64,000 bases of DNA from Isochrysis galbana (GCA_018136815.1 CM030932.1:5866407-5930406); one strand, 5' to 3'. Shown: positions 9,354 through 20,030, counted from the first letter of the stretch. The notes: a model not told the origin generated them from the sequence alone. A program made the numbers and translations.

Positions 9354-9625
9354 TGAGTGGCGAAAGCTTTCTTGTTACTTGTCTCTTAGGGGTCTCTACC
9401 CTTGCACGGTCCGTTGTCCGTTCAAACGACTCAACCGCCGTAACCGACTCAACCGCCGTAACCGACTCAACCGCCGGTCACGTAACCGACACAAAAACAA
9501 AACCCCAACAAGAACAAATGCTTTGCACACCACCTAGCCATAGCTAGGCCTTGGGTTCACGACGCACATTAAGCCTTGCATGAAGCCTTGTATGAAGCCT
9601 TGCGTATGAAGCCTTGCGCTTCTCA
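9354..9625 (-). repeat. 5' LTR of copia copy 1
   Basis: 272 bp, the partner of 1023-1294, sharing the GTTGTCCG variant and the 14-bp duplication near the end. The gag leader of copy 1 adjoins it at 9353. Confidence 0.92.
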
Positions 9626-9628
9626 AGA

Positions 9629-9887
9629 TGAGTGGCGAAAGCTTTCTTGTTACTTGTCTCTTAGGGGGTCTCTACCCTTGCACGGTCCGTTGTCCGTTCA
9701 AACGACTCAACCGCCGTAACCGACTCAACCGCCGTAACCGACTCAACCGCCGGTCACGTAACCGACACAAAAACAAAACCCCAACAAGAACAAATGCTTT
9801 GCACACCACCTAGCCATAGCTAGGCCTTGGGTTCACGACGCACATTAAGCCTTGCATGAAGCCTTGTATGAAGCCTTGCGCTTCTCA
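9629..9887 (-). repeat. extra copia LTR joined to LTR of copy 1 and to gag-pol fragment
   Basis: A 259-bp LTR (one more G in a G run) only 3 bp (AGA) from the LTR of copy 1. AGA is the first internal triplet normally found beside this LTR end. Its other end, CTTCTCA, is joined exactly to copia coding sequence at 9888. No target duplication flanks it. Confidence 0.85.
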
Positions 9888-11261
9888 GAAAGGCATGAAT
9901 GCACCTCCCGGAAGTTCAAAGCCATTCACCTTGCCCATGATGCACTTCATATCATCATTGCGTGAGCACGCCTTGTGGGTGGAGAGCATGTTGCGTTTGA
10001 ATGGACCAAATGATGCGTCGGGCTTCTCGACCACATGCCATCCAAGGGGTGCACCGGCTTGGGGGCGCACAAGTGCAAGGAACTTGGCGGTGCCGGTGCC
10101 CCAAGTCTTGATTGCCTTGCCACTTGCCACCTCAACCATGTCCGTGCGCGTCTCATCCACGCCGTCCGGGAAGAAGCTGATGTCGTTGAAGTAGTCCGCC
10201 CCGGTGGCGCCCGAGTCGATGAGGATGCGTAAGGCATCATCCTCGGTGTTCTTGGTCGTGGTTGCACAGATCTTGTTGCAGGTGAAGGTGAGGCGTCCAC
10301 CACTTTGCTTGTTTTCCTTCTTCATCTTGGCATCATAGAGGTTGGCCTTGATCTTGGCTTGGAGGCCCTCCGGCACCTTGTCCCAATCGATCAAGTGCGC
10401 GGTGTCGGGGTTGGACCAGCAGATGCCCGTGTGCATGCGGTCGCAGTGGGAGCAAGGCTTCTTGTCCTTGTTGTTGTTGCTCCTACCACCTCCACGCCCA
10501 CCTTGGCCAGCCTTGAAGCCCGCCTCATAGGCCTTCTTGATGGCATCCGTGTCATCCTCGGTCTTGGTCGCTTGCATTGCACGTTGGCCCGGACGCACCG
10601 TGGAGCGCACCGCCTCATGCTTATGGGCGATGGCCGCAGCCTCCACAAGGTTCTTGTGCACCATATCAGGCCTCTTGCGGTGCTCAACTTCCAAGGAGCC
10701 CCATGCCTTGTCCACTTCACGAAGGACTCCTTCTCCACATCCAATGAAGCTCGCTTTCATGTCGAGGCACAACTCGGCCACGGAGACTTCGCGCGCGGTG
10801 CCCTTGAGTCCTTGGAAGATGCCAAACATGTTGTCAAAGCGGTTGGTGACTTCCTCCCTTGAGGGGAACTCCTGGAGGTTGGTCATCTTGAGTGTGTCAT
10901 ACTCCATCTTCTTGTCTTCAGCCTTGTCTTCGGTGTTGACCGCCACGTGCAACTCGTCGATGTGTTTGAACGCACGGTGGCCGTCGTACTTCTCTTCCTC
11001 CTCATCCGTGTAGAGCACATCCAAGGTGGCCACAAGCTTGTCATCCTTGATGCACATGATGAGGAGGTCATATGCCCTGTTGAGTTCCACCTGGGTGGCT
11101 TCCTTGTCCTTGTTGGCGTCATCGACGCTTTCCGTCTTGTTCTTGAGCATCGCACGTCGGCAACCGTTCTTGCCGGCCATCGCGAGCAACTTGGGCCTGA
11201 ATGCTCTCCATTCAGCACCATCCTTGTTGTAGAAGAAGATCTTGTCATTGTTCTTGTCCAT
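9888..11261 (-). pseudogene. copia gag and protease fragment (third copy)
   Basis: On the minus strand the gag start MDKNNDKIFF at 11261 opens a frame through the zinc knuckle and protease (DSGATGADYF) to LPGGAFMPF. There it runs straight into the end of the LTR at 9887. Upstream, the normal leader continues to about 11285 and then breaks into an RNase H fragment instead of an LTR. The polyprotein is thus cut at both sides. Its sequence is nearly identical to copies 1 and 2, so the rearrangement is recent. Confidence 0.85.
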
Positions 11262-11285
11262 GTCTCTTTGTCTCTCGGCGGGGGT

Positions 11286-11495
11286 CCCAATCGACGAGGC
11301 TGCCATTGATGAAGATGAGCCAGCCGCTCGTCGAACGTACTACGTCCCACGATGCGTCGACCATGCCGCGTACCATGCCTTCACCTTGACGAAAGAGGCC
11401 GATGATGGGGCTATCGCCATTGTTCTTGTAGTACTTGAGGCCCATGGTGCCACGGTTCTTGAGGTAGAGAAGGCAATGCAGCGCCGCGTGCCAAA
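11286..11495 (-). pseudogene. copia RNase H fragment, inverted relative to 12372-12552
   Basis: A minus-strand piece of RNase H (HAALHCLLYLKNRG to STSGWLIFINGS) inserted between the gag leader at 11285 and the plus-strand reverse transcriptase at 11496. Most of it is the reverse complement of 12372-12552, so the two form an inverted pair around 880 bp of reverse-transcriptase sequence. Confidence 0.85.
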
Positions 11496-12552
11496 CCGCT
11501 ACAAGCGCGACGGCATCCGCAAGTCGCGCATGTACGTTCAAGGCTTCCGCCAAGTACCGGGCATTGACTTTGACCTCTCGTACTCGCCAACCATCTCCCA
11601 TGGCGGCTTTCGACTGTTCTGCGTCATCTCCGTCATCATGTGCACGTACAAGGGCGCCGCCGATGCCATCTCTGCGTACACGCAGAGCGAGTTGCCCCCC
11701 AACGAGCGCGTTTGGGTACGCATGCCCAAGAACTACCGCAAGTACGATGAACACGGACAAGAGCTAGCGGCCCTCTTGGGACAATCGCTCTATGGCTTGG
11801 TGCAATCCGGCCGCAATTGGTGGCTCAAGTTGTCCATGTGGCTTGAGGCATTTGGCTTCATCGTGGCGTTCAGCGAGCCATGCCTCTACGTGCTCCGTGA
11901 TGAGGATTCCTTCATGGTCATGGCCACGTACGTGGACGACATGCCGTGGGGCTCCAATGACATGAAGCTCGTGCGCAAGGTGTTTGAGGCCATGGAGAAG
12001 GATGGCTTTAGGCTCACTTGGCATGAAGGTCTCGATGAAGTACTTGGAGCCCAACTCAAGGAAGTGAGTGATGGAATCATTCTTCACCAAGGAGACTACA
12101 TCAACAAGTTGGTGGGCGCGCACCTCGAAGAGATGACCAAGTACGAGGACACGTTGCGCAACACCGTCGACACGCCATGCAACTCGTACCTCGGCAAGGA
12201 CGTCATCGAGGCGCAAGACGAGAAAGAGCGGATCAAGGCGGAGCTCGATCCCAAGTTTGGCACCAAGTACCGCGGCCTCGTCGGTAGTCTCCTCTACGCC
12301 GCCGTGGTGAGCAACCCCGACATCTCGTACACGGTGGGCCAACTTTGCCGCGCGATGTCGTTCCCCACCGTGAACCTTTGGCACGCGGCGCTGCATTGCC
12401 TTCTCTACCTCAAGAACCGTGGCACCATGGGCCTCAAGTACTACAAGAACAATGGCGATAGCCCCATCATCGGCCTCTTTCGTCAAGGTGAAGGCATGGT
12501 ACGCGGCATGGTCGACGCATCGTGGGACGTAGTACGTTCGACGAGCGGCTGG
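11496..12552 (+). pseudogene. copia reverse transcriptase and partial RNase H, only RT core in window
   Basis: A plus-strand open stretch encoding the RVT_2 reverse transcriptase. It starts at RYKRDGIRKSRMYVQGFRQ and includes DLSYSPTISH, SLYGLVQSGRNWW and the catalytic YVDDMPWGSND. It continues into RNase H up to STSGW at 12552. There it is joined to a truncated LTR. It has no gag, protease or integrase and is opposite in orientation to all intact copies. The segment lost from copy 2 corresponds to 11560-12272 here. The catalytic aspartates are present, so the enzyme domain itself is not decayed. Confidence 0.9.
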
Positions 12553-12774
12553 CGGTCTCTACCCTTGCACGGTCCGTTGTCCGTTCAAACGACTCAACCG
12601 CCGTAACCGACTCAACCGCCGTAACCGACTCAACCGCCGGTCACGTAACCGACACAAAAACAAAACCCCAACAAGAACAAATGCTTTGCACACCACCTAG
12701 CCATAGCTAGGCCTTGGGTTCACGACGCACATTAAGCCTTGCATGAAGCCTTGTATGAAGCCTTGCGCTTCTCA
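12553..12774 (-). repeat. truncated copia LTR
   Basis: The LTR from CGGTCTCTACCC to the end CTTCTCA; about the first 40 bp are missing where it joins the reverse-transcriptase fragment. Confidence 0.85.
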
Positions 12775-12868
12775 CTCAGGTTGACCGTGTGGCGGATGCC
12801 GGCACGCACTAGAGGAGGAGCAGTGTCTTTGGCGCCGGGGATGCGGTTGATGATCACCATCGCGGGAT
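12775..12868 (-). mobile_element. copia integrase scrap closing the cluster
   Basis: 94 bp matching the integrase region near 2698-2788, joined directly to the LTR end at 12774. Unrelated sequence starts at 12869, which marks the right border of the copia cluster. Confidence 0.8.
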
Positions 12869-13449
12869 GGCTTGTGGCCTGCCCGCGAGTCGTTCAACGT
12901 CAATTTCTGTAGTCTTCAATATTTGTATACAAAAATCGAATTTCGCGTTCGAATTCTTAGTATTTATGCTAGGGGCCTATTAGATAGTGACCATATTAGC
13001 TGCCTGGGCGCAAAAAATACAGATCAGGGTGCCAATTTGACCTAGTTATGACAAGGTGAAGTCGTTGTCTTTAAGACTACCGGTAGTCTTCGTTGCGCCC
13101 CTTCAACCGAAGGGGGAGGGGTGGGAGTCTAGCCGCGGGCGTGAACGCGAGCGGGACGACGCGATGGCATGACGCAGCCAAGAGCAGAGCCGACGCTGGT
13201 GGAGCGCCGGCGGTGAGGCCGTGCGTGGCAGCTCTCCGAGGAGGAGAGGGCTCAGTCGCTGGTGAGGTCGCGGGGAGGCGCCACCGTCAGCGAGAGAGCG
13301 AAAGCCGGGCTCGCTCGGCAGTTGGGCGGCTATGAACGGCGGTTACAAAAACCGGACGTAATAACGCTATATCTACGCAAGGTTCACGTGAAATGGCTCT
13401 CCATTACTGCGTTCGAATTCTAGGCGAAGGAGAAGCGCAGCCATCATTA
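12869..13449. other. spacer between copia cluster and PGS1
   Basis: No gene recognised. The part near 13240-13350 (GCGAGAGAGCGAAAGCCG and following) resembles 60215-60290, so it is probably another dispersed repeat. The downstream (3') region of PGS1 lies at its right end. Confidence 0.4.
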
Positions 13450-15294
13450 TTAGAGAAAGCTGTGCATCAATTTGGCAACTAATCGTCCAGTGACGCTTGA
13501 GGCTATACATGCCGCATGAGTGCCATGGCCATGCGTGCGCGCCTCGTTGCTGTATGATATGAGCGCCTGGGCTTCGAAGAACAGCTGTGTCTGCAATTTG
13601 TGGCATGTGGTGACCAAGATGAATGATAGCTCTAGATCTCGACACACAGAACGCTCGCCCAAGTTGGAGGAGCCGATTAAGGAGACAACAGGTCCTCCAA
13701 CAAGAGCTGGATGCCTACAAGCACCAGTAGTGCCAGGGGCGCCCAGCATGCGCTGAAATGCAAGATGGCAACTCGTGTCCTTGTTCGACTTCGAATCACA
13801 TGTGATGTCGTCCAAAGGCCATAACCAGAGGCCCTTGGCGTGAAACGTCCATCCCGAACGCGAGTAGTGCAAGACCCGAACTCTCGGCACTACTGAGCCT
13901 TCCGAGTCAATGGCGGCAGCACGTGCCCGTAATTCGTGCTCGATTGCACTGTAAGCTGCTGGGATCAGGGACCGGATTCCACCCGAGCCAAAGAATCCAT
14001 TTGCCTCGGGCGCGCTTGTTAGCAGCACGGGCGGATATTTAGGTATAGGGGTAGGTGTGGCGCTTCCATTGGCCGCTGTTCCATGGCCGAGAAGAGCGTC
14101 GACATAAGTTGAGGGCAGGTTAAGGTACGGAGAGCTCATCAGCAGTTGGTGTTGCGACCATAGCTGGTCGCCTCTGCCGGCCTGTGAAGCTGTGTGCAGC
14201 AGCCACTTCACAGTCTCGCTCTCATCACACACACCAGCGCTGCCCATCTGCACCACAGGCACAAACCAAACCCTGCCGACGGTCACACCTCTCCCAGCAA
14301 TATCTTCGCTCTTCTTGCAGGCTTGTGCTAGCGCGGCACGCACCGCGAAAGCTTCAGGAGCACCTTGCCTCTGCTCGCCAACGGAGGTGAATCTGTGACG
14401 CATGCTATCTTGAGTGCGAGCACTGCGATTTGTGTCAAGGGCACTCGCTTGAGTGAGGCCATCAAGAAGATTGCAAACAAAATCTGCGAGTTCCTTGCAT
14501 CCGCGAATGCAGAAGTACCGGTCCTGCCGTGCGCTCCAATAGTCCGCAGAGAGGTTGGCGCCAGTCAGTATGACATCATCATCAAAGACAGCGCCTTTGA
14601 TGTGCTGAACCCCCAGCACCTCACGAAGTAGCCTAGCTACCGGCCACTCGATCGGCGGTTCAGATACTCCACCATACCTCGAGGACGAAAGCAAAGAGAG
14701 CCGGACTCGAGGTGCTGAAAGTAAGGTGGCCAAATGTGGAGGCATGAGTGCACGGGAGGAACGCCACCTGTCTAAGACTATGTGCGTCGTCCGACGCGTC
14801 TCACGTGCCCCGCGATCTAGCGCGGCGAGGAGCTCCCCCTCCATGTACCCGTTTCCAATGTATAGCGAGGCGAGAGCCACGCGCCTCTGCGCGCGGCTGG
14901 CGCCGTGCATAAGCTTGCGGTGAAGGTCTCTGGGCTCATACAGCACATGCACATTCGCTGCCTCCGCCTCTATGCAAGGCAGCCCGCGCTCACGCAAGCC
15001 ACCCAGCACCACGCTGGCAAGCTTCAGCGACGGCCCGGCGGCGGAGGCCGTGGTGCCGCTCAGCGCGCTCCGCGATGTGAGCTGGCGTGTGAGGCGCTCA
15101 GACCGAAGCGAGTGGGAACGGTGAGCCCGCACGCCCGCACGCATCGGCCAACCCACGCGCGGGAAGTCCGCTAGCCCGCTGCTCTGGCTTCCCTGCGCGA
15201 AAGGCCGCGAGCGGATGGAGCAACCGACCCGTTGGATATTCGAGGGATTTTGCAGAGCTGAAACTCTGCTTGAAAGATGGTTGGAAGAGCGCAC
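13450..15294 (-). CDS. PGS1: phosphatidylglycerophosphate synthase, PLD-type
   Basis: Predicted CDP-diacylglycerol:glycerol-3-phosphate 3-phosphatidyltransferase, the first committed step of phosphatidylglycerol and cardiolipin synthesis, normally mitochondrial. The 614-residue frame has the two HKD motifs of the phospholipase-D superfamily. The first is at about residue 231 (HIKGAVFDDDVILTGANLS, then YWSARQDRYF). The second is at about residue 485 (FHAKGLWLWPLDD, later LIGSSNLGERS). ALASLYIGNG is also typical of eukaryotic PGS1. The first 70 or so residues are rich in Arg and Ser with few acids, fitting a mitochondrial targeting peptide. A second possible start is Met51 (15144), which would keep a shorter such leader. 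No intron is needed. Length fits the family (human about 556). Confidence 0.88.
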   Translation of the reverse strand: MRSSNHLSSRVSALQNPSNIQRVGCSIRSRPFAQGSQSSGLADFPRVGWPMRAGVRAHRSHSLRSERLTRQLTSRSALSGTTASAAGPSLKLASVVLGGLRERGLPCIEAEAANVHVLYEPRDLHRKLMHGASRAQRRVALASLYIGNGYMEGELLAALDRGARETRRTTHIVLDRWRSSRALMPPHLATLLSAPRVRLSLLSSSRYGGVSEPPIEWPVARLLREVLGVQHIKGAVFDDDVILTGANLSADYWSARQDRYFCIRGCKELADFVCNLLDGLTQASALDTNRSARTQDSMRHRFTSVGEQRQGAPEAFAVRAALAQACKKSEDIAGRGVTVGRVWFVPVVQMGSAGVCDESETVKWLLHTASQAGRGDQLWSQHQLLMSSPYLNLPSTYVDALLGHGTAANGSATPTPIPKYPPVLLTSAPEANGFFGSGGIRSLIPAAYSAIEHELRARAAAIDSEGSVVPRVRVLHYSRSGWTFHAKGLWLWPLDDITCDSKSNKDTSCHLAFQRMLGAPGTTGACRHPALVGGPVVSLIGSSNLGERSVCRDLELSFILVTTCHKLQTQLFFEAQALISYSNEARTHGHGTHAACIASSVTGRLVAKLMHSFL

Positions 15295-16403
15295 GGAGTT
15301 TCAACAATGGCGCCAACGCGAGAAAAACCCGTTGGTTTGGTTCGACTCCCCTGCAGTGAAAGAAACTCCGCACGGTGGTTTACGAGATGGCCGCTGCGAC
15401 GGTGCGAGCGTGGCACTTCCCTCTCGCCTCCCGCGCCCTCTCGTCCTCTTGCTTGATCGGTGCCGCGCCTGCGCCACCTCGGCTGCAGCCCGCCCGGCCA
15501 TCCCCACGCCCCACGTCCGCGACTGGTTGGGCTTACGTTGCGAGCTTCCTCACACGCCATGACGGTAACGACCTGTGACTCTTGCATGCATGTAGCATTG
15601 GGCCGTGGGCGGGCGAGCCCGCGTCTAGGGACACACATGCGGGCGACCCCCCCCCAAAACACTGCACCGCCCTCGTTCAGCGCACGCACTAACACCTCCC
15701 CCCTCCTTCGCCTGACTCGCCCGCCCTGGCCTGTCGTGGCCAGCCCACCAGCCCATCCCTCTGACCGGCCCCTCCCCCCCTGGGCCCCCCTGTTCAGGAC
15801 CCCCCAGCCAGCTCCAGTCGACCCGCAGGGGCTCGGAGCGCCAGCGAGGGAGAAGCAAGAGGGGCCAGGGCCATGCCCCAGCCTCACCTGCCCCCTGAGC
15901 TGTGCTCCCAGGCCCCTGCAGGCCACCTGGGGACCTGAAGAGGGGCCGCAGGCGCGCGCCATGGGCCCCCGCCGCAGGGAAGAGAGGAGGAAAAGGGAAG
16001 AGGGAGGGGAGGGGGGAGCGGCAGCTCTCCCCTCCGGCAGAAACATGTCTTCTCGCCCCGTTTGGGTAAGAGAAGACGGGGGCGCCAGAGCCAGGCATAT
16101 CCGAATATGCCGCCCTAGCAGCCACGCCAATCGCCGCCGCCGCCCGCGCGCATCGCGAAATAGTCGGCCGTGTGTGGCGCCGACGACTACGGTAACGTTA
16201 CCCGGCCGAATGGGCCGGAGTGCCCAACTTTCGAACGCTACCGGGCGCGCTGCCGGCGCTTTCTCGGCCATCCACTAAGATAGATTGACACAACAGTAAG
16301 CTTGTGAATAGGTTTGGATTTGGGCTAACATATTTGAACCTAATAGTGCATTTTGGCTAACATATTAGATACAGATAGTGCCCTACAACTAACATATTAG
16401 ATA
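15295..16403. other. GC-rich intergenic region with dispersed repeat
   Basis: Long openings exist on both strands, but they are Pro/Arg/Gly-rich, unlike any family I know, and result from high GC. The clear feature is the dispersed repeat at about 15705-15905. Near 16200-16260 there is similarity to the tandem units at 24076-24420. Confidence 0.4.
15705..15905 (+). repeat. dispersed GC-rich repeat, copy 1 of 3
   Basis: The block from GCCTGACTCGCCCGCCCTGG through CCAGCTCCAGTCGACC to CTCACCTGCCCCCTGAGCT recurs at about 59755-59942 and 62545-62712, with small gaps. The other copies extend further left into a longer unit starting with AAGTTTATACTTAG. Confidence 0.75.
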
Positions 16404-16566
16404 CAGATAGTGTGCTTCGCTCGCCTATTAATAGTATTATCAGTATTATCAGTATTAATAGTACGTAGTAAAGTAGCCTGCCATCTGCCATCACGTACAC
16501 ACATATATAGCGATACACAACAAAAAAATTCATCTCATCAGCATAGTTTTGCTTCACGCACGCAGG

Positions 16567-17422
16567 TGCTCTGTACCTCCACGTACAAGTTAGAGGGCGA
16601 CGGCTTGGAGATTCTCCTGGCCCACGATATCCTCGAATCGATCGTCCAAAAGGGTCGCATGCTTGGCAGCGACGCGGCGGATCTGCCCAATCTAGCGGCG
16701 TTGCTCCGAGCCAAGAAGAAGATCGAGGTGGGCCTGCCCATCAACGAGTACTACGCGGCGCTTGACAACGATTGGTACACCGGAAAGGTGATTCGCGTCG
16801 CGCCAAACAAGTGGACCGTGCAATACGATGTTGACAAGACCGTGTCAGAGATCACGGACATCAATCACCTCCGCAAGTACATCCACGTCACCAAGCTCCC
16901 GCAATGGCAAGAGTGCGTTGATAAGGTAAAGGCCGGCTTCAAATATTTGGAGCAACGCCTGACAGATGACTGCCCGGCTCCTTATCATTGTAAGGAGCAA
17001 CATGAAGCGTTAGGCCTCTTGCGCGCATTCGAGCCGTCGTTCGCATGTGCCAATGTCGATGCAGCGTATGCAAGGAAGCTGGCCGCACTGAAACCGTACG
17101 CACATCTTCAGTGCGCCGATGCACTGGTTCAAGAGATTCCCATTTACCTAGCCGCTGCTCGCTCTTTCAGCTGCCCATGTCGCGAGTCAATCCCCGAATT
17201 CACGTCCAAGATGCTCAGTTGGTGGAAGGCCAACGCACCGCAGCTGCCCAACTGGTCGCGTGCCGCAAGGATAGCTTTCGCTTTGTCGCCAAATTCTGCG
17301 TCGTGCGAGCGTGTGTTTTCTCTGCTTAAGCGTGTATGTTTGGGGATGTGCAAATGAATTCGTTGTCAGATCAACTTCAAGCCGCGCTGCTGCTGCGTGT
17401 CAACCGGGGAGGATTGGAATAA
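16567..17422 (+). pseudogene. hAT-family transposase remnant with a 2-nt frameshift
   Basis: The frame from about 16567 (after a possible splice acceptor ACGCACGCAG) ends in a typical hAT C-terminal dimerisation domain: MLSWWKANAPQLPNWSR, IAFALSPNSASCERVFSLLKR. At about 17329 an extra GT in CGTGTATG shifts the frame, so reading ends at 17357. Skipping two bases restores 29 more codons (starting MFGDVQMNSLSDQL) to a stop at 17422, which is what hAT proteins have there. The middle (EYYAALDNDWYTGKVIRV) looks like a small Tudor/SH3-type fold, unusual for hAT. The N-terminal half and the DDE core are missing. It could be a domesticated fragment, but the frameshift argues for decay. Confidence 0.7.
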
Positions 17423-17978
17423 ATGAAAATGATTCTCTACATGGTCTTGTTGGGCCTAGGCCTAGGCCTCTAGGGCGTGCCGATACAACATGACGGTATG
17501 GCGATGCTTGTGTGTTATATGTTACATTACTCTGTGGTATAGCTTGCTATAGCTAGCGTTAGTTATAGTAGTTGATTAAACAAAATCTAGCGCAAAATTT
17601 GGGGGGGGGTTAGCAAAATAAGTCACAAAATCAAGCACAAAATTTGGGGGAGTCGAGCGCGAAACTTGGACCCGTCCCTAGCCTAAGCCCTAAGTGTTAG
17701 AGTTTTCTTGTCTGTGCTTGTTTAACCCTAGTGCTGAGGGACCGAAGCCCTTGACGCCAACGGAGCCCCTACTCGTACCATCCCGCGATGGGGGTAGATG
17801 TGCGGTTAGTGGATGGCTCGTCCGATGCACGTGGCTAGGTGTGCTAGCTAACAAGATGCTCTACTCTACAGGACTGACTACAATTCTCAAAGTGAGTACT
17901 TTTCTGCATAGCTGGATAGTGTGAACAGGGTCGCTCGAGCGCGTAAGAGCGACGCGGACTCGACGGCCGGCAGCTCTC
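17423..17978. other. upstream region of the IGPS gene
   Basis: No gene seen. A block at about 17700-17800 (TTGTTTAACCCTAGTGCTGA, then GAAGCCCTT and CAACGGAGCCC) recurs in reverse at about 44180-44310, so part of it is a dispersed repeat. The promoter of the following gene should lie at the right end. Confidence 0.35.
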
Positions 17979-19062
17979 ATGGCGGCCGTAGCCCTGCTTG
18001 CCGCCGCGATCGGCGCGTACACGGCGCCGGGGCTACTGCAGGGGCTGATTGAGCAAAAGCGACGGGAGGTGGAGCGTTTACGCTTGCAGCCCGACGCGCG
18101 TGAGGATGGCTCGTGGTCTCTGCGCCTGGCATACCCAGCATCAGAAGCTTCGTTCATCCTGGCTCGCTCGCTTGGCTGGCGCCGGGAAAGGCTGGCTGTC
18201 CTGGCGGACCTCAAGCGGACGTCGCCGGGGCGAAAACTAGGGTACACTGAGACCGTGAGTGAAACGCTCGCGGTGCCGCTAGCCATCGACACCGCAATCG
18301 AGCAGGGCCTCGCAGGCACGCTTGTGGCTATTGACAAGTCGTGCTATGGAGGCGCGCCGCAGGATCTGCTCGACGCACGCCACCGAGCCGATGCGGCGGC
18401 CGAAACCTCTGGTGAGCGACTTCCGATCGTGGCCAAGGATCTCATCATTGATCCCTTACAGATCGGACGCGCCGCATCGCTCGGAGCAGACGCCGTGCTT
18501 CTGATCGTCGGGGCGTGCGTGCCTGACTTCCCTCTCCTCCTTGATACCTGCACCATCATGGGCATCGAGGCGCTCGTGGAGGTGCACACACCGGATGAGG
18601 TCCGCTAGATGCATGCACTTTGCCCCACTGCGCATATCGACTTGCGTGTGCCCTGCGTCCGTTAAGCTCACCACGCCATGTGCATTCATGTTTCAGGTCC
18701 GTCTCGCGTCGGATTGCGGAGCATCCCTCTTCCTTGTGAACGAGCGAGATCGTGCTACGGGCGAGCTCGTCCCTGGACAGGCGTGCGCCTTGGCATCCTT
18801 GCTCCCGCCAGATGCAATCTGTCTCGCAACCGGTGGCGTTTCGACAATCGAGCAGGTCCGTGACCTCCGCAAAGCTGGTTACGACGGCATTGTCCTTGGG
18901 CGTGCTTACCCAGGCACCCAAGGCCGAGAACTCTTGCGAGAAATTGGGGAGGAGGAGCTGCAGCAGCGCATCGTGGAGCGCATCTACACGGGAAAGATGT
19001 GGCCCAACGATGAAGGTGGAGGTGATCCTAGCAGCGAAGGGGAGTCTTTGTTTCAACCTTGA
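17979..19062 (+). CDS. indole-3-glycerol-phosphate synthase
   Basis: Converts CdRP (1-(2-carboxyphenylamino)-1-deoxyribulose 5-phosphate) to indole-3-glycerol phosphate in tryptophan synthesis. There are two exons, 17979-18599 and 18697-19062. The 97-bp intron runs from GTCCGC to TTTCAG in phase 0 and restores TPDEV|RLASDCGASLF. TIM-barrel landmarks: LADLKRTSPG (catalytic Lys79), VAIDKSCYGG, IVAKDLIIDPLQI, ALVEVHTPDE, LVNERDRATGE, ATGGVSTIEQV and GIVLGRAYPG. The usual Glu of AESGI is Thr here; yeast TRP3 also lacks this Glu, so this need not mean loss of function. The N-terminus MAAVALLAAAIGAYTAP is hydrophobic and may be part of a targeting leader; an upstream exon is possible. It stands alone, not fused to other trp domains within this window. 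Confidence 0.88.
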
Positions 19063-19719
19063 GCTAAGAGGACGATGGGAGCAGGTGACCTTATAAACTT
19101 CAATCGTGGGGGCGGATAGAGGGGGGGGGGGGGCTAGGCATTTTCGTACGAGATTCCTCTTAGCGTGTGAGAGCAACTAAGTTTATACTTGGTTGCGATG
19201 GAGCGCGCCGACGCGGCTCTCCTCTTCTCAGGCCCCCCCGCCGAGGGCGGCCTCACAACCCAACCTAGGAAGAAGAAAAGTGGCTATGCTGGCTTCCAGC
19301 GCCAACGGCGTCCCTGCGTTTCGTTGTGGGACCTCCCCAAGTGGATCGTGTCACCCCCCAAACTCCCGTGGGAGGCGCTATCAATGGCCGACATGGGTCG
19401 GGCCGACTTGGACTGGGGTCCATCCAGACCCACTTCCGGCTCATTCTCCTCCTCACCTTGCTTTTCTTACTTACCCACATGGAAACATTTGGCACGCATC
19501 TACACATCCCCGATGACGACGAGAGACTCATACCTACACTTCCAGCACATCACGCATCGACGGATAGGAACACACAACAGATTCCCCGGAAGAGACCCGA
19601 CATGACGACTCTGCAAACTAGCACACGAAACCTCTACATGGAGACGCGGGAGCGAGAAAGGGGGAGCGAGACGCGCGGAGGAGGCAGCGAGGGCAAGAGA
19701 AAGGCGATTGCGTAGGCGG
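19063..19719. other. intergenic, no supported gene
   Basis: Contains a G run at 19119 and the CTAAGTTTATACTTGGTT sequence near 19180, also seen at 59603 and 61498 at the left edge of a dispersed repeat. Overlapping openings on both strands have no family resemblance. Confidence 0.35.
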
Positions 19720-20030
19720 GGGGGGGGCCGCGTGGGCGCGTGGGAGGAGGAGAGGGCGACCGCGTGGGAGGAGGAGGGGGCGACCGCGTGGGAGGAGGGG
19801 GGAGGGGGCAACCGCGTGGGAGGAGGAGAAGGGGACGAGCCCGGGCGGTGGGCGGAGGAGGCGACCGGGCGGTGGGCGGAGGGGGCGACTGCGTGGTGGG
19901 CGGAGGGGGCGACTGCGTGGTGGGCGGAGGGGGCGACTGCGTGGTGGGCGGAGGGGGCGACTGCTGCGTGGTGGGCGGAGGGGACGACCGCGTGGGCGGA
20001 GGGAGCGACCCCGTTGCACCCAGGGACTGA
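19720..20030. repeat. G-rich minisatellite
   Basis: Tandem units of roughly 20-24 bp. The clearest are four copies of GGGCGACTGCGTGGTGGGCG plus AGG at 19885-19985. Variants with GCGTGGGAGGAGGAG occupy the left half. The reading frames through it (Pro/Gly/Arg repeats) are by-products. Confidence 0.8.

Larger units (their letters stand above)
1023..9625 (-). mobile_element. Ty1/copia LTR retrotransposon, copy 1 (split by copy 2)
   Basis: An element on the minus strand bounded by two LTRs of 272 bp (1023-1294 and 9354-9625) that are identical by eye and share a private 14-bp duplication near the CTTCTCA end. Its interior is 1295-3942 plus 8364-9353. Copy 2 is inserted at the sequence ACTTT inside the gag/protease region. 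The domain order on the minus strand is gag, protease, integrase, start of reverse transcriptase, scrambled filler, and RNase H tail. The reverse-transcriptase core is missing. The 5 bp outside the two LTRs do not match (CCGAA versus AGATG), so at least one flank has been rearranged since insertion. The element is not autonomous. Confidence 0.9.

Noticed and set aside
15171..16278. Overlapping long frames on both strands, up to 366 codons
   Set aside because: Explained by GC richness and a dispersed repeat; Pro/Arg/Gly-rich, with no domain and mutual overlap.
18600..18696. IGPS as two adjacent half genes
   Set aside because: A 97-bp GT-AG intron restores the conserved barrel sequence exactly.
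18697..19062. Loss of the catalytic Glu in IGPS (ATGGV for AESGI) as a sign of a dead enzyme
   Set aside because: From memory yeast TRP3 also lacks this Glu at that position, and the other active-site residues are present.
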